64,000 bases of DNA from Atherinomorus stipes (GCA_023101725.1 JALJCO010007810.1:242499-306498); one strand, 5' to 3'; shown: positions 47,711 through 59,823, counted from the first letter of the stretch. The notes: generated by a model not told the origin, from the sequence alone. Translations and numbers: made by a program.

Positions 47711-48695
47711 TTCTGGGATGGTAAACACATTAAAAATAATCATTAAGTTGTTAATTGATAGAAATAGTTTCAGTCATTGAACTGTAATATACCAGAGAAC
47801 TAATGGAAAAACAGCATTGAAGACAAACAAACACTAGCTTTTTTAACTACTACAAACTTTTTCACATTAAAACTTTACAACTTTCCTATTTGAATAAAAA
47901 TACAGAAGCCTCTCCAAAAAATTTCTTTGCCCATTTTTTTTGGTTTATATTTATTTATGCCAAACAAAATGAATGTAAATAAACCCAATCAGTTTCAAGG
48001 TAAAGACAAAGCCGGTCAATGACCTGAAAATTATAACAATGTTAGGCTGATATATTTGTACAGTTCCCTTTAAAATCTTTTACAGAACAGAAAACGATGT
48101 TTGTATTGCTCAAGACTACAACAATTGAAATTTGTTTTTTCCAAGGTTTATAAAACAGCTGTGCCTGAAACTAAGATTTAAAATTCTAAAATCATCTGTT
48201 GTGCATTGACTTTTTGTCAGAAATGGAAACATTCATCAGCAAAGTAAAGATTAAATGGCAGACAGATGTTGAATAAAAGTGAGGACAGTCAGGCCTGTTT
48301 TTGAGACAATATAAGATTTCACTGCATTGTCATGGTTTTGTTTAAGTATCTGACCCATATGCACAAACGCTCTCTGTAAAACACGAATCTTCAAAAGGTT
48401 TATTTGGAAAAGAAAGAACAATGAAGGTTTTACCACAAGGCTCAAGTCTGGCAGCCAGCTCCCGATAGCCTGCAGGTGTGTAAAAGCACATCTGTGGCGA
48501 ACCACCCTCCTGGTACCAGTCCTGTGGCGTCCTCTGGTGGAACCTGGAATAAAGGACACCGCAGATCCCCGACAGCAGTCTGAAATTACAAGATGTTTTC
48601 AAGATTCTCTATAAACTTACATAAAGATGTAAAATGTGCTCATTTTTGTAACCGCCTGTTTGATTCATCATCTTTCTAGATGTGTGAAAATCCAG

Positions 48696-48727
48696 AAGAT
48701 GCAGCAGATCAGCAGCTGCAGAGATGA
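48696..48727 (+). CDS. Unit B: candidate short cytoplasmic tail exon
   Basis: An acceptor (aatccag) at 48695 gives, in the phase left by the TM exon, EDAADQQLQR and then TGA. An earlier acceptor at 48679 would stop after two codons. Either way the tail is very short and lacks the tyrosines of unit C. The assignment is weak. Confidence 0.25.
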
Positions 48728-48837
48728 AACTGCTGAAACTGAAGATTGTTTGTGCCAAAGCACCACAGCAACCGAAGACGTCTCCTCTTTACCAACAGAA
48801 GTGAAAAAGGTTCAGTTTTTATGATCAAGCATCTAGT

Positions 48838-49150
48838 GGACCACATCAGTCCAGCTCTGAGGTGTTTACGCTGGCTGCCCGTCCCAGAAAGGCTCAGATC
48901 AGCTAAAACACTCGAGGTTAAAGACCCACCTGTTTTCATCTGCTTTTAAATCATTTTCATTTGAAAGTTTAAATCTGCGTGTCCTCTTTTAAGATCTAAT
49001 GTTCTCTATTTTTGTTTTTAATTTTAAGTCATGCTTGTTTTTTTTACTTTGACATTTCTTTGCCCCCCCCAGCTGTAATGCTTGTAATATCTTATCTAAA
49101 GCACTTTAAATGGTCTAAATTCAAAGAGCACTAAATAAATTTATAAATAA
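48838..49150 (+). pseudogene. L2-type LINE 3' fragment
   Basis: ctctgaggtgtttacgctggctgcccg (cf. LHWLPV region), then an attttaagt-rich 3' UTR and aaagcacttta...aataaataaata end. Heavily truncated. Confidence 0.6.
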
Positions 49151-49193
49151 TAAATAAATAAACTTGTATTGCCTTTAAGCTTACATACTTGTT

Positions 49194-50308
49194 GATTGCC
49201 AAAAGTATTCACTCACCTGTCTTGACTCACATATGAACTTAAGTGACGTCCCATTTTTAGTCTATTGGGTTCAATGTGACGTTTCCACCTTTGCAGCTAG
49301 AACAGGTTCAGCTCTTCTGGGAAGGCTGTCCACAAGGTTTAGGAGTGTTTATGGGAATTTTTGACCATTCTTCCAGAAGTGCATTTGTGAGGTCACACAC
49401 TGATGTTGGACAAGAAGGCCTGGCTCTCAGTCTCCGCTCTAATTCATCCCAAAGGTGTTCGATCAGGTTGAGGTCAGGAGGACTCTGTGCAGGCCAGTCA
49501 ATTTCCTCCACACCAGACTCTGCATCCATGTCTACATGGACCTGCTTTGTGCACTGGTGCACAGTCATGTTGGAAGAGGAAGGGGCCAGCTCCAAACTGT
49601 TCCCACTAAGTTGAGAGCATGGAATTGTCCAAAATGTCTTGGTATTCTGAAGCATTTAGAGTTCCTTTCGCTGGAAATAAAGGGCCAAACTCAACTCCTG
49701 GAAAACAACCCCACACCATAATCATCAGATTGCCAGATGGATCAGTGTGATTTGTCTCTCCAGAGAACGCCTCCACTGCTCTAAGAGTCCAGTGGCGGCT
49801 GCTTTTGCACCACTGCATCCCACGCTTTGCATTGCACTTGGTGATGTATGGATGGATGCAGCTGCTCAACCATGGAAACTCATTCCATGAAGCTCTCTGC
49901 ACATTGTTTATGAGCTGATCTGAAAGCCACATGAAGTTTGGAGGTCTGTACTGAATGACTCTACAGACCTCTTCGCACTATGTGCTTCAGCATTCGCTGA
50001 CCCCACTCTGTCAGTTTACATGGTCTACCACTTTGTGGCTGAGCTGCTGTCGTTCCCAAACACTTCCATTTTCTTATAATACAGTTGACTGTGGAATATT
50101 TAGGAATGAGGAAATTTCATGACTGGATTTGTTGCACAGGTGGCATCCTATCACAGTTCCATGCTGGATTCACTGAGCTCCAGAGAGCAACACATACTTT
50201 CACAAATGTTTGTAAAAATAGTCTGCATGTCTAGGTGCTTCATTTTATACACCTGTGGCCGTGGAAGTGATCGGAACACCTGATCCCCATAATTTGGATG
50301 GGTGTATG
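49194..50308 (-). pseudogene. Decayed Tc1-like transposon, copy 2
   Basis: Same family as 13954-15638. The transposase reads on the minus strand: NASEYQDILDNSML near 49630, then DWPAQSPPDLNLIEHLWDELE at about 49450-49510, where the Tc1 signature DLNPIEHLWDE keeps its catalytic E but has an extra residue and P-to-L. Multiple shifts and the loss of the right terminus make it inactive. Left end near gattgccaaaagtattcactc. Confidence 0.85.
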
Positions 50309-50780
50309 TTACCATGTTTATACAACAGATTCTCATGTTGAATATCTTGTTTATAACTAAGCAATACAACACATTTCCAAAGCAGTTCTGTCTGACACAT
50401 GACAAGTGATCATCATGTTTATCAGTCTTCCTTCAACTGTTTCGACTGATCTAAAATGCAACATTGATAAATCTTGTGCTTTTGTTTTTATCTTTTTTTC
50501 CCCTCTCATCTTTATGAAAATGTTGGAAATCTTAGTCACACTGTTTAATCAGACATAAACTTACTGGAAAATGTAACAGGAATGATTGTTTATGTGAAAG
50601 TAACATAAAATATGATAAATTCACTATTAAAAAATAAAATTCAGTTTTTTTAGAAAATAGTTTTTAGTAAAAGAAATTAACCTTCAGTGCCAAAGAAGTT
50701 GGGATACCTTGTAAATAAAAATGTGAAAATAAAAACAGAACACAATGATTTACAAATTTCATAAACATAGATTTTTATTG
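50309..50780. other. Intergenic, nothing recognised
   Basis: AT-rich sequence between the Tc1 remnant and a hAT-related repeat block. Confidence 0.35.
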
Positions 50781-50789
50781 ACAACAGGA

Positions 50790-51440
50790 ATGTAACAGAT
50801 TAATTATTGATGAATGGCATGAAAAATTTGAACCGATACTGATAACCGATAATTATCGGCTACTCATGACCGATATGGATACAGATATTAAAGCTGAAAA
50901 TCATTTATAAGCATTCATTGTGCAAAATTGGAAAAATACATCTGCTGCAGATCCAGTAGTTGCCGGAGACGTTATAATGCTGCACTGTGGGCGTGGCCTA
51001 ATGTTGTTCCCATACCCCAGGGATTAAAAAGAAAAGAAGAAAAAACAACAGCAACCCCCCCCCAAAAAAAAAACAAAAAAAACAAACAAACAACAGCAAC
51101 AACAACAACAAACCATAACACCAAACAGCACCTGTTATTATAAAGGTTAATTATATTGATAACTGTTTTATTGATAACTGTTTATGATATCTGTTTTATT
51201 TACAATTTAATATTTCTGTATTTCCCCGTTTCAGGAGCCTTTTAAGATCTGGGTAGAGACAACAGATGGATTTCTTTTTTTATTCTCTATTCCAATCAAA
51301 TAAACAAATGAAGTTTGAAATAAATATTGTCGATATCAGATGTCAGATCAATATTGGACCGATATTGACACTCCGTTTTAAAGCTGTTAAACCGATACTG
51401 ATATTGGGGCAGTAATATCATGCATCACTAGCATTAATAC
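50790..51440. repeat. hAT-related repeat block (gataaccgataattatcgg ... catcactag)
   Basis: The left part carries gaaccgatactgataaccgataattatcgg and the right part gtaatatcatgcatcactagc, resembling an ATATCG-rich hAT MITE. The interior includes a C-run and an aacaac repeat at 51040-51115. Confidence 0.5.
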
Positions 51441-51875
51441 AAATAAGAACATTTCTATTTTTTTCTTTTTTTTTTTTTAAAAAAGAGAACAAAATAAGGA
51501 CATTTTAAAAATATCGGCAAATATCTGGTCGATATCGGACTGGTATCGATATTCAATTTTAAAGCCATTATTGGCCAATACCAAAATTGAGACAACAATA
51601 TTGTGCAACACTAGCAATAATACATCTAAGAAATTTTTAATAAATATCGTCTGATATCGGGTTGATATTGGGCCAATATCTATATTCAGTTTTAAAGTCA
51701 TTATCAGCCAATACCAATATTGGGCCAATGATATCATTAATACATTTAAGAAATTAAAAAAAATATACCGGCTGATATCGGGTCGATATTGATATTCAGT
51801 TTTAAAGACATTATTGGCCGATGCCAATATCAGGCTGATGATATTGTGCATCACTGGCATTAATACATCTAAGAA
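51310..51875. repeat. Tandem array of the hAT repeat end, about 4 copies
   Basis: The unit (tcgatattcagttttaaagncattattggccaat...atattgtgcatcactagcattaatacatctaagaaa) recurs around 51350-51440, 51530-51630, 51650-51745 and 51775-51870, at about 110-130 bp spacing. Repeat ends are normally dispersed, so local tandem amplification has happened here. Confidence 0.7.
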
Positions 51876-52684
51876 AAAAAGTGGGACCAAAGGCAACAAA
51901 GACTGGTGTTGGAAGTGATACTAAAGACAGAATTCGAGGAACATGAAAACCGTTTGGTCAACCGGCAACAGAAGCACGATCAGGCAGAAAAAAGAGCACA
52001 TTAGATGTTTCCTTCTGTTTGTAACTCAGAAAGTCAATTTAAAGAGTCCATTCCTAATTGTAGGTCTGAGGAGGAAAAGGTTTTTTTAGAGGCGCCTAAA
52101 GCGAGGATGCAAATATGAAATTGAATTAAACGAAGAAAAAAAACTTTATAAATCCAAGAGGAAAATTGCAATGCCTTACTATTTTCTAAGAAATAATAAC
52201 AAAAAATTTGTATCCTCAGGAGAAGTCTTTACAATTTGCTTATCCTGCATTTTAAACTGGAGTTATAGGAAATAAAAGTGTCAAACATCTACATTAAATA
52301 AGACTGCAGTTTCCATCTTATTCCTCATTTTGCTGTTAAAATTAGCAACAAAAATGAGCGCAAGTAAAAAGTAGACGATTGTGAAGATGACACAAATGTA
52401 TTCTCTTAGTGGTTTGAGTTTTGTGTCGGTTTTGTCTTGTTTCCTGTTTTATTTTGTAGATTTTTGCACTTCCATGTTCTGTTCTCTTACTTCCTGTCCC
52501 CCGACTCGCCTGTTCTCATTAAGTAGTCTGCTCCATCTACATCTGATTTTATCATTGGTACATAAACTCCTGGTTTTCTGTTCATTGCCAGATCGTTGTT
52601 GTGACTTCCTCAGGGCCAAAGACAACTAAATTTCCAGGAAAACAAAACATTTCACACACGAACACAATCTTTGTTGGTTTTTCT
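51876..52684. other. 3' flank of unit C, nothing recognised
   Basis: Would include the 3' UTR of unit C on the minus strand; a possible poly-A signal was not pinned down. Confidence 0.35.
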
Positions 52685-55600
52685 CTAGAATTCATTGTTG
52701 TAGATTTGCTCGGATGAGAAGTTTCCGTAGTGTGGGTGGTCATCGGCATCATCAGGATGGGAAAAGTTGTTCATCTTTGAGTGCATCACAACAGCATCAT
52801 GATTTTCATAAAGCTTATAAAGAGAAACAAAACGAGACAACTTCACTTACTGATCTGTCCAAACAGGACTGAGACACCCTTACCCCTCTGTCCTAACAAC
52901 ACTAAGACAACCCTACCCCTCTGTCCTAAAAGACTGAGACAACCCACTACCCCTCTGTCCTAACAACACTAAGACAACCCTACCCGTCTGTCCTAAAAAG
53001 ACTGAGACAACCCTTACCCCTCTGTCCTAACAACACTAAGACAACCCTACCCCTCTGTCCAAACAGGACTGAGACACCCTTACCCCTCCGTCCTATCAGG
53101 ACTGAGACACTCCTACCCCTCTGTCCTAACGGGATTAAGACACCCCTACCCCTACGCATGAATGTGCTAAACAGAGAGGAAGGGTTAAGGGGGAGAGTTG
53201 AGACTGGGTGTTAGTCTACACATACACACTAAGTTTGGACTTCACTTCACTTACATCCTCTGCATCCATCTCTCCCTGTGAGGACACTTTCTTTGGTTCA
53301 CTTCTGTTTCCTGGAAAAATAGAGCACAAGAAAATGTGTAAATGCATATTTCTGCCTGTGTTTTCAAGCGTGCCTACCTGTGCAGAAGCCACAGCCTACC
53401 TCTGTCTCTGTAACATTTGCGCTTGTAAACTATGACCAGGACAGATGTCATCATCAGCAGCAGCAGCACAGCAGACACAGAGAGAACCACAAAGAGAGTG
53501 GCATCTAAAAACCACAATATGAAAACAGAATAAATACAGATTAAAACCAGAGGTCACCACCTCAGACACACTGAAAGCTCTTCACTGTTTCACCAGAACT
53601 GGAGCTTCAGTCTTGACTCAGTCAGGTTAGTCTCAGGATTTTCTAGACTTAATTTACCAGTGGTGGGAGAAGTATTTAGAGGTGTATAATAAGTGAAAGT
53701 ACTAATAAAACAAGTGAGTAAAATTAGAGAACTATGTCTAGAGGCTGAAGCTCTTTCATTCAGCCAGCCTGGTGTTGATAGTTAGTTCAACACTTTGCAG
53801 CTCATCATCCACGTCTCTCTCTGCCCTGTTGAACAATTTCAAAATAAAGGTCACTAATGCTTGAACTGAAGAAACTGTTATATGCTTTCAGGAAACGAAA
53901 CCCAGTCCAGTTGACTTAAATCAACCTACGTTGGATACCATGAGCTGAATTGATGAGAACCTTCACTGTCATAAAGGAAAAAAATCTAATAAGGAAAAAG
54001 TTTTAATGCTGTTCTCATTAATATGAGTCCAAAATGTAACTTTAAACCAGCAGTTGTTTCCTAAAGCATTAGTTTACCATGAAGAGAAATTAAGAGAAGT
54101 AAACTCAGACAGTTTTTTTTCTGTTTGTGGGGACTCTTTATAGACTAATCCTATGTGCACACACACACACTTTTACCTTTAGAGTGTTTTCCAGGAACAA
54201 GCGATGGACTGATTGTGAGAGTTTCCATCGTGCTGGTTTCCTGCTGAAAGACTGTCAGAGAATATTAGTGCAGATCTACTGTAAGCAGTGTTTGTCAGAC
54301 AGCTGGTCAGTCCACTCGGTTCAAATGGAAATATCTCAGCAGCAATCAGATGGATGTTAATCCAGTTTATTTTGAAATTATAACTTTAAAAAATAGTATA
54401 CACTCTGTTTGGTGGTGTCAATTAAAAGATAGGGGCTTAACCGGGACATCTTTACCTTGGATAAGTATTGCTTTAGATCTGTTTTCCACAGTGCTGGTCT
54501 GCCATGGCAAAACTTAAACGAAAAAAAATATTAAGATCTACTCTAATGTCCACACCAAAATGAAGAATCCGGAGTTATCTTACTGACTGACAGATGAATG
54601 TTGGTGTAGTTCCCAACGCTCCACCGGGAGTCTGATCCACACCAGTACGTCCCAGCATCCCCTGCTTCCAGCTCTGTGATGGTCACCAGGAAAGAGCTGG
54701 AGGAAACATCGTGCAGCATGAACCTGCTCTGACTCATCATATCTGTGCAGTTGTTGTGTTTGTCTCCTTTACAGAGGAACTTGTGGTTATTCTGGTGATG
54801 TGGTGGATAAGGACACTGCAGGGTTACTGGACGTCCCACAGTCCCGCTCATGTTCTTTGTCTTCACACAGCACCATTCTGTTGGACAGGACATGTTTAAT
54901 CAAATTATTTATAGCCCTATAAAGCCGTATGAATCATATTTGATACATGCAGTTTCTAAAAAAACCTTTGCATCTGAGACCTTGCATCACTTTATGGTAT
55001 AAACTTTGCTTAAAACTCTGTTGTACACAATCTGACACACCTGATAGCAGGAGGCAGAAGACTACACAACAATAATTTTGACATGATGCACAGCAATAAA
55101 TGGCTGATTCACAAAAATGTTTTTTGTTCATTTTTCCCCATATTTTGTTAAAGGGCCTAATAAAGACTTAAGATAAAAAAAAAAATATAGAATTTTCTCC
55201 CCATTTTTTCTTGGTTTGGGCTTTAAAGGGTTAAGTATTCAAGGAAGTAATAAATTCTCTCTTTATATCAGTTTAAAGCAAAACTTTGTGTTCTTTCTGC
55301 TAATCTACGAGGTATATCATGAGCTCTCACCTTTGACTTCCAGCTCAACAGCAGAGAAAACATCCAGTCCTGTGTTTCTATGGACACCACAAAGGTAGGA
55401 GCCAGAATCTTCCAGAGTCAGGCTGCCGATGTTCACAGTGAAACTTGACATCTTGTCATCGGTGAGTGTGAAGCGTTTGTTCTGTGTGCTGTCAGAGGTG
55501 ATTACTGCCTGCTGCAGACATGTGGAGGGCTGCTTTCCTCTGCAGATGTACTTCAGCTGGTTCTGATCCACAGACTCATACGGACAGATGATGGACACTG

Positions 55601-56903
55601 AGGCTTCCTCATGACTCTGGATTTTAATCGCTTCATCACAGCAGCTGTCTGTAAAGACAGTAAACCACATCAGAAGTTACATGTTTCATCCCGTAATTTT
55701 ATAGCTACAGTTTAATTTTCCGTTTTTCATTCACAATTTGTTCTTTTACGCTGATAAAAAAATGAAGGTGGTGGGCATTTGGTGAAGATGTACTTCAGCA
55801 AAGGTTTTGCAAACCAAGAGATTCTCAATCTCTTGGTACCTCAGACCACATTGTCATTAGTATCATTAGAATCTGTGTATCACGAGGTTTTTTGGCACAA
55901 TGCCGGCCGCTTCTATGGTTTTGTTTTTTGTAATCTTGAAAATATAATGACTTATTATTCTCGTTAAATAACTGCTTTTTTCTTCTAATATTACAACTCT
56001 GTCCTCCAAGTCTGTAAAAAACATTTTCTTAAATGTGGCCCTAATACTCGGTTGTGTAAAACAAACCAAAATTAAGTATGTTTTTTGTATCTTTTTTGCT
56101 CTTTTATTACCAGCTTCAGGAATTAAGTTATGTTTAATGCTATCGTCACTGGTTTTAGCGACTACATTACCTGTGTGAGATATTTAGAATTACACACACA
56201 GCCAGTGTGGACACACTTTTCTTTTACTGTAGATTTAATGAGAAAGTGTGTCCAAACTTATGACTGATACTGTGGATCAAAAATGCATGAAACCCTGATC
56301 TTTGGAATTTATCCGGTTAAAACCATAATCATTGTAAACACCAATTCATCCATTTATTAGTTCTGTACTTAGGCTTTAACTTAACAAAATTAAAAACTCA
56401 GTTGCAGAAACTTTATACATACCTCGTCTTGTTTCCAGTTTTACTTCAGTGTAGATGTCTTTTCCATTCCTGGTGACTCCACACCAGTATTTCCCAGCAT
56501 CCGTGGAGTGGAGATCAGAGATGGTCACTGAGGTGATTCTTCTCTTAATGTCATCATAGATGAAGTATTTGGTTTTATTTCCTTTGTGCGTCGTAATAAG
56601 AACATCACTGTCACCACAGTCGTTCCTACACAAATACTTCTCATAATCCTCGTAACCCTCATCATAGTTGCAGGGGACTTTAACATCTCTGCCCTCATAT
56701 CCAAACACATGGATGGAACCTGCTGCACTGCTCACACAGCACAGAGCAGCTGTGAAGACAGACAATAAAAAAATTAATGGGAAAGTCCAGCAACAAGATG
56801 TGTTACATGTTTTAATCTCCCCACCTTAAAGACATATATAATTATCCATATTTTAAATAAACTTACTGCAGAGGATGAACAGAACATTCTGGGGGCTCCA
56901 CAT
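52685..56903 (-). CDS. Unit C: complete CD300/pIgR-like receptor, 3 V-set domains, TM, YxN tail
   Basis: Exons in order: signal peptide 56867-56903, D1 56423-56749, D2 55331-55648, D3 54584-54877, stalk 54456-54512, TM 53400-53504, tail 53255-53310 and 52685-52813. All joins keep frame: 1,323 bp, 440 residues. The signal MWSPQNVLFILC continues into D1. Extra-disulphide pairs KYLCRNDC, KYICRGKQPSTC and KFLCKGDKHNNC mark each V domain as CD300/pIgR type. The TM helix (LFVVLSVSAVLLLLMMTSV) has no charge. The tail holds three tyrosines, each with Asn at +2: DLYENH, PHYGNF and IYNNEF (C-terminus). The YxN pattern is a known Grb2-type SH2 site; there is no ITIM. It is the inverted paralogue of unit B. 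Likely a myeloid or epithelial surface receptor; ligand unknown. Confidence 0.85.
52861..53160. repeat. Minisatellite in the unit C tail intron, seeded by a MITE
   Basis: About eight copies of a 30-37 bp unit (ctacccctctgtcctaacaacactaagacaa and variants with aggactgagacac). The unit resembles the subterminal part of the CCCAAT MITE (22310-22370: cctccgtcctaacagatattggg). The array ends with that element's terminal words (cctacgcatgaatgtgc, gggttaagggg). It lies between the last two coding exons of unit C. Confidence 0.8.
54177..54240 (-). other. Unit C: candidate alternative stalk exon, out of phase
   Basis: Bounded by ctttcagcag and AAAG|GTAAAAG on the minus strand, its open frame ETSTMETLTISPSLVPGK looks like a Thr/Ser stalk. 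Entered from the phase left by D3 or the other stalk exon, however, it meets TAA before its end. Inclusion would therefore remove the membrane segment; otherwise it is a dead exon. Confidence 0.4.
55890..56055. repeat. Half copy of the 47205-47710 MITE in unit C
   Basis: ttctaatattacaactctgtcctccaagtctgtaaaa and tgtggccctaatac match the right half of the other copy. It lies in the D1-D2 intron. Confidence 0.55.
56200..56275. repeat. Tc1-type short repeat shared with unit B
   Basis: Inverted copy of 41895-41955 at the matching place after D1, supporting common descent of the two introns. Confidence 0.6.
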
Positions 56904-57373
56904 CTCTGTTTTGTTTCAAAGGAATTGAAACTTCTTTATGCAGCGGATCTTAATTTTTGCAGTTACGCCCATATAAATGCTCATGCACTTCTCACTTCTG
57001 CATTCACATCAGTAATTATACATAAGAAGTCCTGGCAGTGAATGAGGGGTTTTAAGATTCAATATGAAGAACATAACATATTAAAGCAAAAATATTTATA
57101 TTTTTTTCTGTGTACAAGTTTCCAAAAGGTTGTGAAAGTAGGTAGGATATTTGTCCCCTTTTGGAAACAAACATTATTTCCTTTGTTTAAACTATTTTTT
57201 TTTAACTTGAGAAAAACTAAAATTCTGTTGTAAAAATTTTAAATTGAGTTCATTATATTTGAAAACTTTTTCTTGGTTTTAAATATATTTCTGAATTAAC
57301 ATTACCACATTATTTCCTTTCTTCAAACATTTTTTCTTTTTTTTTAAATTTGAGAAAAAGTTTTAAAAAATGT

Positions 57374-57562
57374 GTGCAAATGGGAAAAGGAGGCCTTGGT
57401 CTCACTGAGAGCCAACCATCCTGGCATAAGGCAACTCCAGCCCAGTGGCGTGGCCTGGTGATAGAGGAGCTGCGCCGGCAAGAACAGGCTGCAAGATGTG
57501 CAAGGGCTGTCTCGCAACGGAAACAAGGACAGTGGATGCGGTGGGAGGATGTCGAAAAGTGA
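57374..57562 (+). pseudogene. Fragment of another retroelement (post-RT region)
   Basis: The frame GKGGLGLTESQPSWHKATP continues into ELRRQEQAARCARAVSQ and QWMRWEDVE. This recalls a segment seen downstream of reverse transcriptase in certain fish non-LTR elements. It is short and directly precedes the L1 element, which may have landed in it. Confidence 0.5.
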
Positions 57563-57707
57563 AAGCTCTAGACTTCCGGGTTGGACTGAGATGGAGTAGT
57601 CGCGTACTGAGTCTCGCTCCCGCACTTATCGGCAAACATTAAGCCTTATACCCCGAAAGTCACAAACAACGCTAATATTTGAATTACGGACCTACTCCCT
57701 ACCGAAC

Positions 57708-58540
57708 ATGTCGACATACGCGACCAGACAGAACGTAAAAGACCAGAGTGCCAAGGTCAGCTCAGCACATGAGGCCGACGACGAGTTCAGCATGGCGGCC
57801 ATTGCTAATCTTCTGGAAGAACACCGCAAAGCCCTGTCTGTGGATTTCAAAGCTTCTATTTCAACACTTGAAGCAAAATTGGACCACGTACATACCATAG
57901 TATCAGATCACGCTCAGAAAATAAGTTCTCTAGAAACGAATGCTAACTCACAGGATGAGCGTCTTTTGACACTGGAGGCATCGTGCGCTACGTTAACTGA
58001 GAGCAATGCTAAGCTATTAGCCAAAGTTAGCGACCTCGAATCCCGGAGTCGGCGAAACAACATCCGTGTGGTCGGAGTACCGGAGTCAGTAGAAGGACCA
58101 CGGCCCACAACCTTTCTTTTGCGGAGCTGCTTCTGGAAGTGCTTGGTGACGGCGTCCTAGATTCACCACCGGAATGCGACAGAGCTCATCGCACACTATC
58201 TGAGAAACCGAAGCAGGGACAGAGACCACGACCTGTCATTATCAGGCTACATAAATACCAGGTAAAAGAAAAGATCATACGCGAGGCCAGAGCCAGGAGA
58301 GGTAAACTACAGTACAGAGGTTCCCCCATATCCATTTACGAGGACTACTCACCGGAGGTGGTAGAACAACGCCAGAAGTACAGAGAGGTGATGGCGGAGC
58401 TGTATACCCTGGGCTTCAAGCCGACACTGCTATTCCCTGCAAGACTTGTCATCGTGATGAAGGATGGAGCTAAGAAGAAACTTCCCTCGGTTTCTGAAGC
58501 TAAAAGCTTCATAACATCCATTCGCTCGGAGGAGACCTGA
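57708..58540 (+). pseudogene. L1 ORF1 protein gene, one frameshift
   Basis: RNA-binding chaperone of the L1 particle. The first frame (57708-58160) holds a coiled coil with Leu heptads (about residues 45-105) and the family motif SRRNNIRVVGVPES. A one-base excess in the T-rich run at about 58110-58120 shifts the frame. The second frame (from about 58120) continues with CDRAHRTL, RPRPVIIRLHKYQVKEKI and SIYEDYSPEVVEQR, the C-terminal domain, to the stop at 58538-58540. Length otherwise normal for fish L1 ORF1. Confidence 0.85.
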
Positions 58541-59823
58541 AGGACATGGTCCACTTGAATCCTACCGCGAAGGTGCCGCTACCAGGCTAACTGGATAACC
58601 AACTGTGAATAGGTCTACGACTAACTGTACTGCGTCTTCGTCATCGCCGGTCGGGCATGGAGGTAAATTATGGGCTGCAGCGTCAACAGTCGCGACCCTG
58701 TCTGACTGCTGATATTCGAGCTGCAGCCTTCCGAACAATAATGTCCAGTTGTCAATGATCGTCTTAATTTGCTACCAATGTGACGATGGGAGTCCCTGTT
58801 TACTAATGTTGACTGAATTCCCACCTTATCTTACAATGTTCATGTTCTGTTTGGAGAATTCAGGTTACCATGACTTAAAAAAAAAAAAAAAAAAATTCAA
58901 ACGTGGTTTGTTTACACGCAGGAAACAGAATTGTATTTCATTCATAACTTTATTTTAGATTTCCTATGTCGACATTGCCACTGGGTTATTAGAATCATTC
59001 TTGCCTTTAATTACTAATTTGTTCATTGAATCTTATTGAAACCTGACATTTGAAGGAAAAAAAAAAAAAAAAAACTGAAGTCAGTTTTATTTATTACATT
59101 TCAATAGTTTTAATGCATGCTAGATGTTGTTGCATAATATACATATAATTTATTCGCTCCACTTGAGATATGACTACTTTAATGTCCTATTGCCCCGCTC
59201 TGGTTCTTGTCTACCTGTTTTCTAAGGCGTTAATTTTTCTTACCAGCCAATTTGACCTCATAATGATGGATAATGTTACACATGCATGATGCTTTATTCT
59301 ATTACATCATACAGAGTCATTGGTGCTAAAGTTGTGCGCAGCTACACATATGTTTCTGGTTACTTATATTAATTGTGAGAGCACACACACATATGTGTAG
59401 ATGTATGGTGTGTGTGTATATATATATATAGAAAGGAGTAGAAAAGAAAAAAAGCACTTGGGGTCTGGAGCAGAACAACTAATTTTTTATGTTTGATTCC
59501 CCCATTTGTGACTTAAGGGGTTAATCACTATTACATCTTGGGGAGAGACTCCGGAAGTTTGGTGTAGCAGTTAGCTATGAGCCAAAGAGCTCTAAAGATG
59601 TTCTTTATTTTGGGAGTAAACCTCAGGGTGGTCACCATGTCACTATCATTTTATTTTATTTTTTTTTCCTTTTATTTATTTATTTAATTTTTTTTTTCTC
59701 ATTGTCCCTTTCTGTTTTTGTACTTCTGCTTTTGTTTTTACACCTTCCCCCCTCCCATTCTCTCCCCTTCGCATCTGTTATGCAGTCATTCAGTGTCAAT
59801 CTAATTTATCACTATCCCTATAG

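Noticed and set aside
49308..49932. Active Tc1 transposase
   Set aside because: The catalytic region has an added residue, frameshifts and a missing right terminus.
51477..51899. 140-codon minus-strand ORF with internal repeats
   Set aside because: It is a translation of the tandem hAT-end array; the internal repeats reflect the DNA units.
52861..53160. Regularly spaced repeat as a CRISPR array
   Set aside because: The DNA is from a fish nuclear genome, the units vary and are contiguous without spacers, and no cas genes are present.
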